This document shows, piece after piece, positions 1 to 10,749 of a stretch of 64,000 nucleotides of DNA. Under the pieces are notes generated by a model. It was not told where the DNA came from, did not search any database, and saw only the letters and a program-made list of their open reading frames with translations. The stretch covers positions 22,060,803-22,124,802 of the forward strand of contig CM028339.1 of assembly GCA_016647705.1 (NCBI GenBank), given 5' to 3'. How positions within the stretch are numbered: the stretch's first letter is position 1; the number at the start of each line of letters is the position of its first letter. This DNA comes from Eucommia ulmoides. Its lineage: Eukaryota > Streptophyta > Magnoliopsida > Garryales > Eucommiaceae. The position numbers and the translations under genes were made by a program.

Positions 1-1
1 G

Positions 2-433
2 GAGTCTACGGCGCAGCCGGCCAGGGCGGTGGAGTCGTGGGTGGTGATAGAACACGTGACGGTCACGTGCGCGGAGGCAGAAGCCCCGGGGAGTACGGAT
101 GCGGAGAAAATGATGAATCTGGAGGCGGATTCGTGTCCGGTTATCGTGACGGACGGTTGGGAGAAGGTGAGGTGGGTGAATCTGGCGTACAGGAGGATGG
201 TGATGGGACCGGAGGGAGGAGAATCTCCTCCGGCTGTGGCGGTGTGGTTGGTGGTAAAGGATAAGCCTCCGTCGGAGCCGCCGTGCCGGGCCTTTGCGTG
301 CAGGGCAAGGGTGGTGTGCTCTTGGCGAAAGGATAAACAGTCCAAAACGGTGCCGTGTGATGTGTGGAAGATGGACTTTGGAGGGTTTGCATGGAGGCTA
401 GACATGATGGCTGCACTCAGCTTGGGCTGTTGA
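2..433 (+). CDS. Plant DUF7950-like protein, C-terminal part (gene enters from the left edge)
   Basis: The frame is open from base 2 to the TGA at 431-433, so the start lies outside the window; the first internal Met is at 29. The translation has the features I know from a plant-specific family whose C-terminal domain is called DUF7950: a WVVIEHVTVTC segment, a SCPVIVTDGWEKVRWVN block, an AYRRMV block, a VWLVVKDK strand, and a C-terminal end with TVPCDVWKMDFGGFAWRLD followed by ALSLG. GC content and codon use are far higher than in the surrounding DNA, as expected for a constrained exon. An AATAAA-type signal follows near 476. The family's biochemical role is not known to me. The domain name is from memory and could be off; that this is a real conserved plant exon is much surer. 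Confidence 0.8.
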   Translation, partial: ESTAQPARAVESWVVIEHVTVTCAEAEAPGSTDAEKMMNLEADSCPVIVTDGWEKVRWVNLAYRRMVMGPEGGESPPAVAVWLVVKDKPPSEPPCRAFACRARVVCSWRKDKQSKTVPCDVWKMDFGGFAWRLDMMAALSLGC

Positions 434-1800
434 GAATTCCCAAGAAAACTCAAGCAAAGCTTGATTTTTCAGGTAATAAAAATACTAATAAATATAAATA
501 TATGTGTGTGTGTATGCGTATTTTTTTATTTTGATGCTATGAATCAAATTCGGCAGCACAAAGTGAACGAATATGTAGATAAAATGGTTTGTGTAAGAAC
601 ATAAGAAGAATGAATTAATAGTGAGTTTGAAATTTTTAAATTTTAATTAATTATAAGTTTTATATTGTTGTATATATATATGTGGGGGGGGGGGGGGGGC
701 AATTAAAAACAATATGTCAAAAATATTATGGTAGTCAAAATTCAAATATTTTAAGTTTCATATAAAATACAATATAAATATTAAAATTGATATCGAGTTG
801 CCAATTGATTTTATGTCAGTATTTTTTCGTTAGAAAATTATTGAATAATATTTATTTAAAAATAAATTCGGTTAGATTCATATTTCAAATCGATCCATGA
901 GAATATCCAAATTACTTATATAAATCAAAAGGGTTACGGAGTTATACATGTCTCTTATTTACTTATAATCATATCATTCGTGTAAATTAGAAATTGTATA
1001 TTTATCGTCATTTTTTCATAGTTAAATCATCCGTAAAAATTAAAAAATCGTATATTTATGTCCCACAAGATTAAAGTACAAAATTTTCATATTATCTGAT
1101 AAAAGTAAAAATGAACATCAAAGACGAGGCTGGAGTCATAATGTGTCAAGATCATTGTGAGATATATTTTGGTAATATTATAATTATTATTTTTAATTAT
1201 ATTTAAAGGAGAATAATAACTACAAAAATTAGTTGTTGTTGTTTTTTTTTTTCCCCCTTATTCAATGCACTTGAAAGCCAAATCCATATAGAGATTCACT
1301 TCCACATAACGACCCTCCACGTATCCTTTTCCTACAGTCCCACCAAAAACCAAAACCCACTCTCACTTGCTCGAACACGAATTAATGTAAAAGCAAAGTA
1401 GTTTCTCCAAGAATTTTGTAAATTTTACACTTTCAACCCCGTAAGTACATCATGTCTTCTATATAAGCCTCTAAGTTTTGATTTTCATAATTTTTTAGTT
1501 CAATGAGGATCCTTCTATTTGAATTTTAAACTATAATAGTAATTTATTTTCCTCCAATATCCTCAAGAATCTATTTGTCATAGAAAGGAGAGAAATAATA
1601 GCATTATAGAGTGTACTCAAACTGACATCTTTTGAAGTGTAATTTATGTAGAAAGGAAATTTATAAAAAAAAAAAAAAAAAAAAAAGGCAAAATTTCTCC
1701 CTTTGTGGAATTTTAATATAAACTTTAAAATAGGGTACAACGTCATTGAATGCATGAATGTGATTTTTGAAGTTTTACCAACTTCGTAAATTTTCTTTTC
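434..1800. other. AT-rich 3' flank of the first gene, no gene seen
   Basis: This holds the 3' UTR and intergenic DNA of the first gene, a 16-base G run at 684-699 and a 22-base A run at 1665-1686. Open frames here are short and low-complexity. I see no transposon termini. Confidence 0.6.
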
Positions 1801-1814
1801 CACCTCTCGCACTC

Positions 1815-1818
1815 CACC

Positions 1819-1860
<42 letters not shown>

Positions 1861-2225
1861 CATCTCTCTCCCTCTCTCACTATATCTATTTCTCTATCTA
1901 TACATCTTTTCCCCTCTCTATTTGTCAATCTCTCTTGTTTCTTCCTATGCATCTTTTCCTCCCTCCCCCGTCTCTCTCTCTATATGTATCTATCTTCTGC
2001 TCTTCCTCTATTTCTCATTCTCTCTCCTCTCTCCCTATTCATCTTCTCCTCTGTGAAGTAGTAAAAGCCAATTTGACTTCCTCCTCTTTTTCTTCAAGAA
2101 GTGGAGCCTATAATCACAACATTTTCTCTCCTCTCTCCCTATTCATCTTCTCCTCCCTCCTCTCTCTCTATATATATACATCTTCCCCTCAATCTCTCTT
2201 TTCTCTCCCTTCGCATCTTCTCCTT
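1815..2225. repeat. CT-rich microsatellite block with TATA patches
   Basis: About 400 bp of degenerate (TC)n, interspersed with short (TA)n and CCCTC words. The long open frame across it (Ser/Leu-rich) is a by-product of the pyrimidine bias, not a gene. Confidence 0.8.
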
Positions 2226-2389
2226 CTGGCGGTAAATCTAGAAAATTGGAGTGGATAATATTTATTAGTATGTAAATAAAGGAGTATGTACTATTAACTC
2301 CCAAAATACGGAATAGATTACCGATTAAACTTATCACTTTTTTTTTGTATCAATAATTCATTTCGTTTTTTTATGACCAAAATACCTCT

Positions 2390-2422
2390 CATATGACTGT
2401 TGAATGTAACATCAATTGTCGG

Positions 2423-2453
<31 letters not shown>

Positions 2454-2745
2454 TGTTACATTAAACACCTATAGATCTTGAATGTAATATTAATTGTTCT
2501 CTTGTTTTGTTTTTATATTGCAAAGTAAAATTCATATGATGTTACATTTAACACCTGTGGATGTTGAATGTAATATCAATTGCTCTCATGTTTTTATGGA
2601 TCGTATTATGCGTGGATGTTATATTCAACACTTGTGGATGTTGGATATAACATCAATTGTTCTCTTGTTTTATGTATTCATAGTTAAAAACCATATGATG
2701 TTATATTCAACACATGTGGAAGTTAAATGTAACATCAATTACGTT
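2390..2745. repeat. Tandem hairpin block built on TGTTACATTCAACA / TGTTGAATGTAACA
   Basis: About four diverged units of roughly 90-100 bp. Each has a TGTTACATTCAACA-like arm, a loop reading roughly CCTGTGGA, the complementary TGTTGAATGTAACA arm, then CAATTGTTCTCTTGTTTT. A 27-base T run (2423-2449) interrupts the first unit. The same words recur in the other two Mutator-like elements. Confidence 0.75.
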
Positions 2746-2925
2746 TCTTTCATTACAAATTTAAGCAAGGTGCAAAACCAAAACAACTACAGGGTGAAAA
2801 GTGTAAATATGTCACGCACAACTGCTGGAATTATCACGCATTGCCTTCTTCCTCTGCCTTTTCTTTCATCAAGTCTCTCTCTCTAAACTACTAATCGATC
2901 GAAGACGTCTAGTCCATCATTGAAG

Positions 2926-3172
2926 ATGAGGTAAGCTCCCTCTCTCTTTCTTTCTCTCTCTCTCTCTCTCTCTTCCCCCCTGCAGCTCTTCATCTTCCTA
3001 CGATCCACTTGCACCAAATGGCTTCCCCGGCACAGTGCGCCAGAAAATCGAGAGCCCGTCAACATTAGGAAAACAGAGCATGTCAATGTTGTTCTTCCAA
3101 GTTGATGAAGCGCGAATCACAGATGGACATTTTGGTAATCTCATCGTCGGCAGTTTTTGGAAATGGGACTAA
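2926..3172 (+). pseudogene. Possible captured exon-intron-exon inside the Mutator-like element (Pack-MULE candidate)
   Basis: ATGAG at 2926-2930 is followed by a GTAAGC donor at 2931, a CT-rich stretch and a TGCAG acceptor at 2981-2985. Joining the two sides gives one frame of about 64 codons starting M-S-S-S-S-S-Y-D-P-L-A-P-N-G-F-P and ending at the TAA near 3172. The second exon has ordinary codon use, unlike the element around it. The predicted intron is only 55 bp, short for a plant, and the last third of the frame runs into the element's own right arm. I do not recognise the source gene; it could be chance. Confidence 0.35.
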
Positions 3173-3284
3173 TCGATGCAAGAATTTCCAGCAATGGGAG
3201 TAAACAGTTCAAGAAAAAGCGAATGGCAGTACCCGGTGCACAAAAAGTAATTTTGAAGTAAACAGTAATTTTCCCTTAAATAAA

Positions 3285-5340
3285 TCGAGAAGATTTATAT
3301 AAATTTTAATAATTTTAATTAATTTTTTTATAAAAATATAAAAATAACAATAAAATAATTAAAAAGTTGAAGGGGCTTGAGTCACCCCTGGTAACGTGAC
3401 TCCGCCAGTGCTCCTCCCTCCTCCCTCTCTCTCTATCTATATACCTTCCTCTATTTTTCTATCTCTCCTCTCTTTCTATATACATCTTTTTCTCTCTCGT
3501 TTGTATCTCCCTCCATCTCTTTCTTACACTATTTGGCACAAGTCCATTAATTTAAACTCATTTTTTCTTTTACAATCATTTTTCTTACAATTTGGCACAA
3601 GTACAGATATTTAAATGCAATTTTTTCATAATTATTCATATATAACGTGGAGTAATGTATAAATTTTAAAGTAAATTAATTAATGAGTGTGTCTTACCAA
3701 ATATCATCCCAACATAATTTATAATTTGAAATTTATTAAGTATACTCATTAGAGGTCCTGGATCTTTTTATACCATGTCACATAACTATAAAGTGGTTCA
3801 CCATCCAAGGTTAACATCTCGAAATGTGATCCATATGTTATTTTGAAAATTGTACAACTTATTGAACCCCAACAATAATTTATTTTTTATTTTATTTTTT
3901 TAGTTTACTGTAAAGTTTGTCGATGTTAACTTACACATATCTCGACTAATCATCTTCCGAATAATCTTAAAAATGCACTTCATCACATTAGCCTGATATA
4001 TTCAAGATTAAGTTCAAGATTTAATTTTTAAAGTGCTTTTCAAAAAAGTCAAAACCTGATGGGAAGAAAAAAAAAACACACCTTCTCGGATTAATACACA
4101 ACTATTAATGATAACATAGAATATCAACCTTAAATTAAATGATGTGGTGCATATGAACCACTAAATATTTAAATATTTAGTCATATTCAATATTTATTTG
4201 AGTATTAATAAACCTCTTGTTGAAGCCACATCACATTTCCATTAGTTTATAGTTAAATTTAGACATGTTTAATAAGGTAATTAAATATTTAAAATTAAAT
4301 GCATTAAATAATTATTAAAATAAATATTTATAATAAAATAAAATAATTACTTAAAAAATAAATATCACTTAAAAATAGTTCAAAATTTTAAGCGATGTGT
4401 AATTTTTTAACACTTCTCACTTACACTATAAAATATCTGATTATCATAACCAATATTTTATATCAATACTATAAAATCTTACAAATATATATATATAGAT
4501 TGAGAAAATCTAAATTGAAAAAATAGAGAGAATAATTTTAAAAAAATAAATGAGGAAACAACATTTTGTACAAATATATATTTTTTTAAATTAAAAATAT
4601 TAAACTACATTCATCAATTAATAAATTCAGCAGTTATAATGTCAAATACTTAATATTTAATTAGTACATGCTCTTACAAAAATAATATACTTTTAGCGAA
4701 ATATAGAGTTAAAAATAAAACCAACATAATTGTAACTCAAGTGATAAGTCTCATTTAAGTTAAAACAGTTGAAGGACCTTTGAAAGATCAGGAATTTGAC
4801 TTTGCCGAAAAATAGTTGTTGGGAAGGACAACCATACATCCCAAAAGATATTAGTCTTACACTTTGTGTAGGTGTGGGGACACTCGTGAGAAAAAAAAAA
4901 TACAGTTGAAAATAGATGTATTTTTAATTTCTAAATTTCAAATAGCAACAGTTTTTTTAAATATTTATTTTTTATTTTTTTATTTTTTTAACTCATCTAA
5001 TTTGGCCTTGTCTGCATGCATGCAAAGTAAGATTTATGGGCACGTCAATGGCGTCACGCATGTTTAGGCCGTTGAAGAGTCACACAAAAGGCCCAAAACG
5101 TATGCAGCTTACTTTATGCAATTATTTTTAAGATTAAAAGTAAATAACAATAGTAGGTTTTTTATTGGTTCATCCTAAATAGTGAGATAGGTTGCTTAAA
5201 AATCCTTTAATAAAGTTCTCTTAATACATAAATCCTTTCTAAATTTTGTTTAGACTTTAGTGTACATTAAAGCAAATTAGTTAATAGATGAACCATTATA
5301 CCCCTTAATAAAAAATAGTCCAACCTCATTAATGACTCAT
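3285..5340. other. AT-rich intergenic DNA, no gene seen
   Basis: Contains a short CT-rich patch at 3415-3520 similar in composition to 1815-2225, then very AT-rich sequence. No coding frame with convincing composition and no complete transposon ends were found. Confidence 0.5.
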
Positions 5341-5369
5341 CAAAAAATAAATGCCAACAAAAAAAATTA

Positions 5370-5960
5370 TTTTTGTGAACGTTCACAATATATTAAATTC
5401 ATAAAAATTAATAATTCACTAATTATGGAAATAAACACAAAAAAATAAACTTATTTTGTGAACGTTTACAAAGAAATAAATTCATGAAAATCATACTATT
5501 TTAATATATATTTCATATTATTCATTTTGAGATCCATATTAATTATTTTTTAGTGAAAAAAAATAAATAAATAAACATTCACTAAAAATGGTTTCAAATG
5601 GTTGAAATATCTTTGTAAAATTCAAAACTATATATTAATATTTCTTAAATACACGAATGAATAAATGATTAAGGACGGAAGATTCATTGTTTTTCAAGAA
5701 CATATCATGCAACGTTTTAATAATGAACGTTCACGACTGCACGTCGATGAATGTTCAATACTATACGTTCCCTAACAAGCATTCATTATTGAGTGTTCAA
5801 TAATAAAGGTTCACTAATGAACATTTCAGAAAAAAAAAAAAAAAAAATATTAATAATGAACGTTAACTACTGAACATCGACGAACAATCACTAATGAACA
5901 GTTTTAACAATGAATGTTCACTAATTACCATCAAACTCCGTTTTTCCAATAGCCAATGAA
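5370..5960. repeat. Cluster of diverged TGAACGTTCA / TTCACTAATGAA words
   Basis: Within 600 bp the words GAACGTTCAC, AATGAACGTT, GTGTTCAATAATA, TTCACTAATGAACA and GAATGTTCACTAA recur on both strands with irregular spacing, giving many overlapping small inverted repeats. It looks like a decayed tandem array. No coding content. Confidence 0.5.
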
Positions 5961-6740
5961 CATTAAAAAAAAAATAATCTTTACCAAAAATAGCAAGCAT
6001 GAGTATCGAAAAAAAAAAAAAAAAAGATAACGAAACATAGATTATTTTGGTATTTTATTTTTGCAATTTATATAATTTAAATGTTCATAAAACTAATTTT
6101 GTTGCACGTCATTCTCTTCCATTAAGGATGTTAATTGGGAGAAATGAAGTGTGACTATTGGAGTGAACGTAATGGCATAAATTATAAATTACACATGATT
6201 TTATGAACAAAAATTTGAGGATTATTTTAAGAGTCGGGACAAGGGTTCTTTTAAAAGTTAAAAGAAGTTTTTTTAGTTAATTAAATTTTCTATGACTAGA
6301 TTACTCTTATTTTTATTTTTATTTTCTTATTATGAAATGACAACTAATTTTTCTTATTGCATAATATTTTAATTTTTTCTTTAAAAGACGTAAGATATTT
6401 AAATTTTTACTTTATAATATTTATTTATTTTGTTTTCTAAGGCATAAAATATTTTCAATTGTAAAATTCTTTATCAATCATAATTAGTACAAATAAATAT
6501 TTGTTTTATATGTACTTTATTTTTTATATATTAAGAATAAATAAATATAAGATATTTTTAATTAGTAATTTCATAGTCTTTTAATATTTCTACACAAATG
6601 GTTATCAAATGTTCATTTCTTTTTAACAGTTTACCAGACATCTCACTATTCTTTTTCAACACAACATTTTTAACAGTTTCTTTCGAAAAATCATAGTGGG
6701 AAACTAAGCCTAAATAAAGTTATCTCCGCCCTTCTTCTTT
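5960..6740. other. AT-rich intergenic DNA
   Basis: A-runs and AT-rich sequence; no gene, terminal repeat or array recognised. Confidence 0.5.
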
Positions 6741-6839
6741 TTTTAAGCGAAAAACTCAATTTTGAAAACACATAATTTTCCATCAAAAAAAATGTCAACA
6801 ATTTTTTCCACAATAAACAATCCCACCTTAACAAACATT

Positions 6840-8160
6840 CACTACCACCGCCACAATTATAGCAATTATTTACTATCATCATCACCACCAGTGAACACAC
6901 TTGTCATTGCATCAAAATTACCATTTCCACCATCATTGGGGCAACAACAACCATTCACAATTACAACATATATTCCTAGCCACTGCAAAACTACTACTAC
7001 CCCAACCACCATCGACTAATCACACCACCACTACAACAAATATGTATTATAATCATCACCACAATAAATATTCATTATCATAGTCACCATCATTACAAAT
7101 TTTCGCTATCACAACTACCAACACAACAAATATTTGATATCACTGCCACTACCATAACAATTATTCACTATTACTATCACAACAACTATTTATTATCACC
7201 ATCATTACCACCATCATTACCACCATTACAAATATTCACGACCACCACTGCTATCACGACAACAAACATTTACTACCACCACCTCCACCATGATGATAAA
7301 TATTTACTATTATTGTCACCACCATAACAACAAATATTCTCTATTACTGTCACCGTCATAACAAACATTCACTACCACCACCTTCACCACTACAATAAAC
7401 ATTCACTATCACACCGCCTTCACCATAACAAATATTTACTATCACCATCGTTGCCGCCACAACAAACATTCTTATCACTGTCACCATCGTAGCAAATATG
7501 CGCTATCACCACTACCATAACAACAACAATTATTTTCTATCACCATCACAATCATAACCAATATTTGTTATCACCACCGTCCCTATCTCCTCCACCAATA
7601 TAACAAATATTCATTACCACCAGCATCACAACAAATATTTATTATCACCACCACAAAAATAAATATTTCTATCAACGTCACTACTGTATCAAAATATGCA
7701 TTATCACCACCATTATAGTAAATATTCGCTATCATCGCCATCACCGCTACCAATATTCACTATCATCACCATCACAACAAATATTCACTATCACCATCGT
7801 CACCACAACCACAAACATTTACTACCACCACCATAATCACAACCACAAACATTCACTACCACCATTATCACCACCACAACAAATATTTTACTATCACTTC
7901 TTTCACCACCATAACAAATATTCCTATCACCATCACCACTACAACAAATATGCTCTATCACCACCTCCACCATAAAAATAGCAAATATTTTCTATCACCG
8001 CCACCACCATAATAAATATTCGCTATCACCGTTACTACCATCGCATTAAAAAATTCACTACCACTGCTATATCACCATTTCAACATCGTTGTCACCGCCG
8101 CTGCCACCACCATTATTTCAATATTGTAGCCGTTGCCACCTCTACCACAAAAAATATTTA
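6840..8160. repeat. 1.3-kb CAC/ATC minisatellite
   Basis: Degenerate repeat whose units alternate a CACCACCATCACC-like block with ACAACAAATATTCACTATC. Unit length varies from about 30 to 45 bp over some 35 units. One strand is almost free of G. Open frames over the left part are Thr/His/Asn-rich reflections of the repeat and are not called as genes. Confidence 0.85.
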
Positions 8161-10749
8161 CTAAGTAGAATAGATTGAAGTTTTAAAGGAATTAAAGAAA
8201 ATTAACATATAAACTCAAATTAAAATGCATATATGCATTCACCTTCTGTTGAGAGAAGGAAAAAAAAATCATTTTTTTCTATAAAATTATTTTTGTTGAA
8301 CACACATAACTAACATAAGCATATATACATTCAAAAGGTCTATCACCAATATCAATCTGTCTAAATCTACAACTATGCTACTGGCTGCTGAACATACATA
8401 AGCATAAAGAACAACAAAAGTATAATATTTTAGTAGATTAGATTAGGTAGCATGTTGAAAGAACATAAGATGAAGATGGAACCATGGAAGCCCAATTGTA
8501 TAAGATCCACAACAATACTGGGTTTCAGCCAAAAACAATTGTCAGATCTTGTGGCATGGGAGGGAAAGAGAGAGAGAGACCGATCCGGCCAGATTGGTGG
8601 CGGCTGGATGATGCGATAGCGAGGTGGTGGTTGTCGGTGACTGTGTGATGTTGTTTCGGCCGCATGATGTGACGGAGCCAATATATATGGCCACAAGTGT
8701 GGTGGCTTGGTGGCTGTTGTAGTGAAGGTCACCAACGGTGTGGAGTAGCAATTGGTGGTGATGGCTAGTGGTGATAGGTGGAGCTGAATATAGAGATAGA
8801 AAGAAGATGAGATAAATGATATAATTGTAGAGAAAATCATATATTATTTAGATGAATTAGAATTTAATTGTTTATTCTGAAATGGGTAGTTTTGAACATC
8901 AATATTAGATAATGATTTTTTCTTAATATTTTTTAAAAATAGTGTTTTTTTAAAGTTTTTTTATTAGACCTATTGCCCATATGAATTTATTTTATAAAAA
9001 TGGAGTCAATTCTAATTAATGATCAATTAAAAATCTTAAAAATTTACGTAAGTTCTCTCTCATTTATATAAATATTTAATAATTATTTTTTAAAAAAGAA
9101 AATTAACTCCCCTTGATCAAATTTTTGGATTGACGTGGCCGGTACCATTTAAAGTCCCTAAAAATATTTCTTAGCCCACCCCTTTTTTCTTCTTCCCAAA
9201 GTCCTTTCACGTATGGTTTTTCAAGTTCTTCACTAACTATTAATCAAACATTCAATGTGATTTTATATTTTTATTTAAAAAAATATAAATGTAACATTAA
9301 TCAGTGTAATCAATTTATCTGTTTATATCTTAATTTTTATTTTATTTGAATGATACAACATTGTAACATGACACATTCACATGTCATGAAATATTTAAAT
9401 GATAAAATTGGTCAATGTTTCCAATTACGCGGTCTAATCCATAATTTACTCTATTTTAATTTGAAATAGTTGGTAGGAGATCTCAATTTTGGCATCTAAG
9501 GATTAAAAGCACCCACAATATATTACAATTTTGATTTTATTGCCTCCCTTTATGAAACATGATAATCAATCTTTACACGCTTACCTTCCCCCCCCCCCCC
9601 CCAAGACCTCCTAGCATTGCCTCCTATTGCCAATTGTTCAAAAAAAAAAAAAAAAAAAATTCGTGTTGTAGGTCAATTTTATGGTTACATTGCAATGAAT
9701 TTCATTGTATTAGAACTTATAGTTCTGCAAGGACTTTTTAGTATAGAGAAAATATTAAAAATTGAAAAGGGTCAGTGTGTGTTATCTCTTTCACATAATA
9801 ATATCTTGTTACTATGATAAAGAAAAAAATACACTTAATTAATTTTTCTTGTGACATAGAAATAAGAGCATGACAACAATTTTTTATTATAGCGCAATGA
9901 TTTTTTATTGTATTGGTATAAGTATCGGTTGATTTTTTATTTTTATTTTTTTGTATGGAAAAAATAATTGTAAATTGATAATATCATAGATCTAATGATA
10001 GATAATGGTTAGAGCCTATTAGTATCTCATTTTTCTCTTTTTACAACAATAGTTTTTTGTTGTGAACAAAAATAAGTGTAATGAATTTTTATTGTGACAT
10101 CAAAATAATAGAATTGCCATGTTTAAATTGTGGACCTTTAGCCAAGAATTAGGGAGAATCACTACATATAGGAGACAATTATGAGATCATATTTTATATG
10201 AAAATAGAGAAAATGGTATTTCTTGTTAAAAAACAATTAGGTCCTCACAAGAATTTAAAAAGTGAATTTTTGTTATAAGAAAACTACTATTTGAGTTTCT
10301 TAGGGATAGTTTGGTGTTTTTGGCAAAAACTAATGTGTACAAGAATCAATTTAAAAGTATTGGTTGCAAAATCGTGTCAAAACACATAAGGTGCTAGATA
10401 TGTTGTTCTATTGTACTATTTGTTAGAATCGGTTAAAAAAAATTTGTTTAAATTTTATTGGTTATAGTGATTTTGTAATATACATTTCCAATGATACCTT
10501 CTGTTAAAAAATAGTATGTTGTATTAATTTTATTTTTTCCATATTTAATGATACTTAACAAGTAAACCAATTAAAAATTTTATAAAGCCATCTCTTATAA
10601 CAACTAAATATTGATCAATCCAATGTTTAAATTTTAAATACCAAAAAATTATCCAAGTGCATGACTTCAAAAACATTATCTAAATATAAGATTAATAACT
10701 ACAAATCCTAGTGAAGTTAAAAAAAAAAAAAAATACAAAATAAAGGCTA
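8160..10749. other. Intergenic DNA with low-complexity runs, no supported gene
   Basis: At 8560-8840 a GC-richer patch resembles a 5' exon or UTR on the - strand (CT repeat plus CACC-rich sequence), but I recognise no protein. A 15-base C run lies at 9588-9602 and an A run near 9640-9658. The rest is AT-rich and featureless. Confidence 0.5.

Larger units (their letters stand above)
2281..3275. mobile_element. Non-autonomous Mutator-like element 1 (995 bp)
   Basis: Starts GGAG and ends ATTTTCCC. It shares with the elements at 10750 and 14430 a TCCCA exactly 19-23 nt from the left end, a CCAAAATACC-type word further in, and a right arm ending in TTTTCCC. Flanking 9-mers are GTAAATAAA (2272-2280) and TTAAATAAA (3276-3284), 8 of 9 identical, as expected for a Mutator target duplication. 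Inside are a tandem hairpin block (2395-2745) and a possible captured gene fragment (2926-3172). There is no transposase. Family assignment rests on the shared ends with the transposase-bearing copy at 10750-14016. Confidence 0.6.

Noticed and set aside
1767..2258. 163-residue open frame over a CT repeat
   Set aside because: Composition is only Ser/Leu/Pro from the (TC)n tract; no motif.
6762..7083. Thr/His/Asn-rich open frames
   Set aside because: They follow the CAC/ATT minisatellite and change phase with it.
8430..8840. 136-residue frame on the - strand
   Set aside because: His/Ser/Thr-rich reading of a CACC-rich patch; no homology recognised. Recorded only as a composition change.
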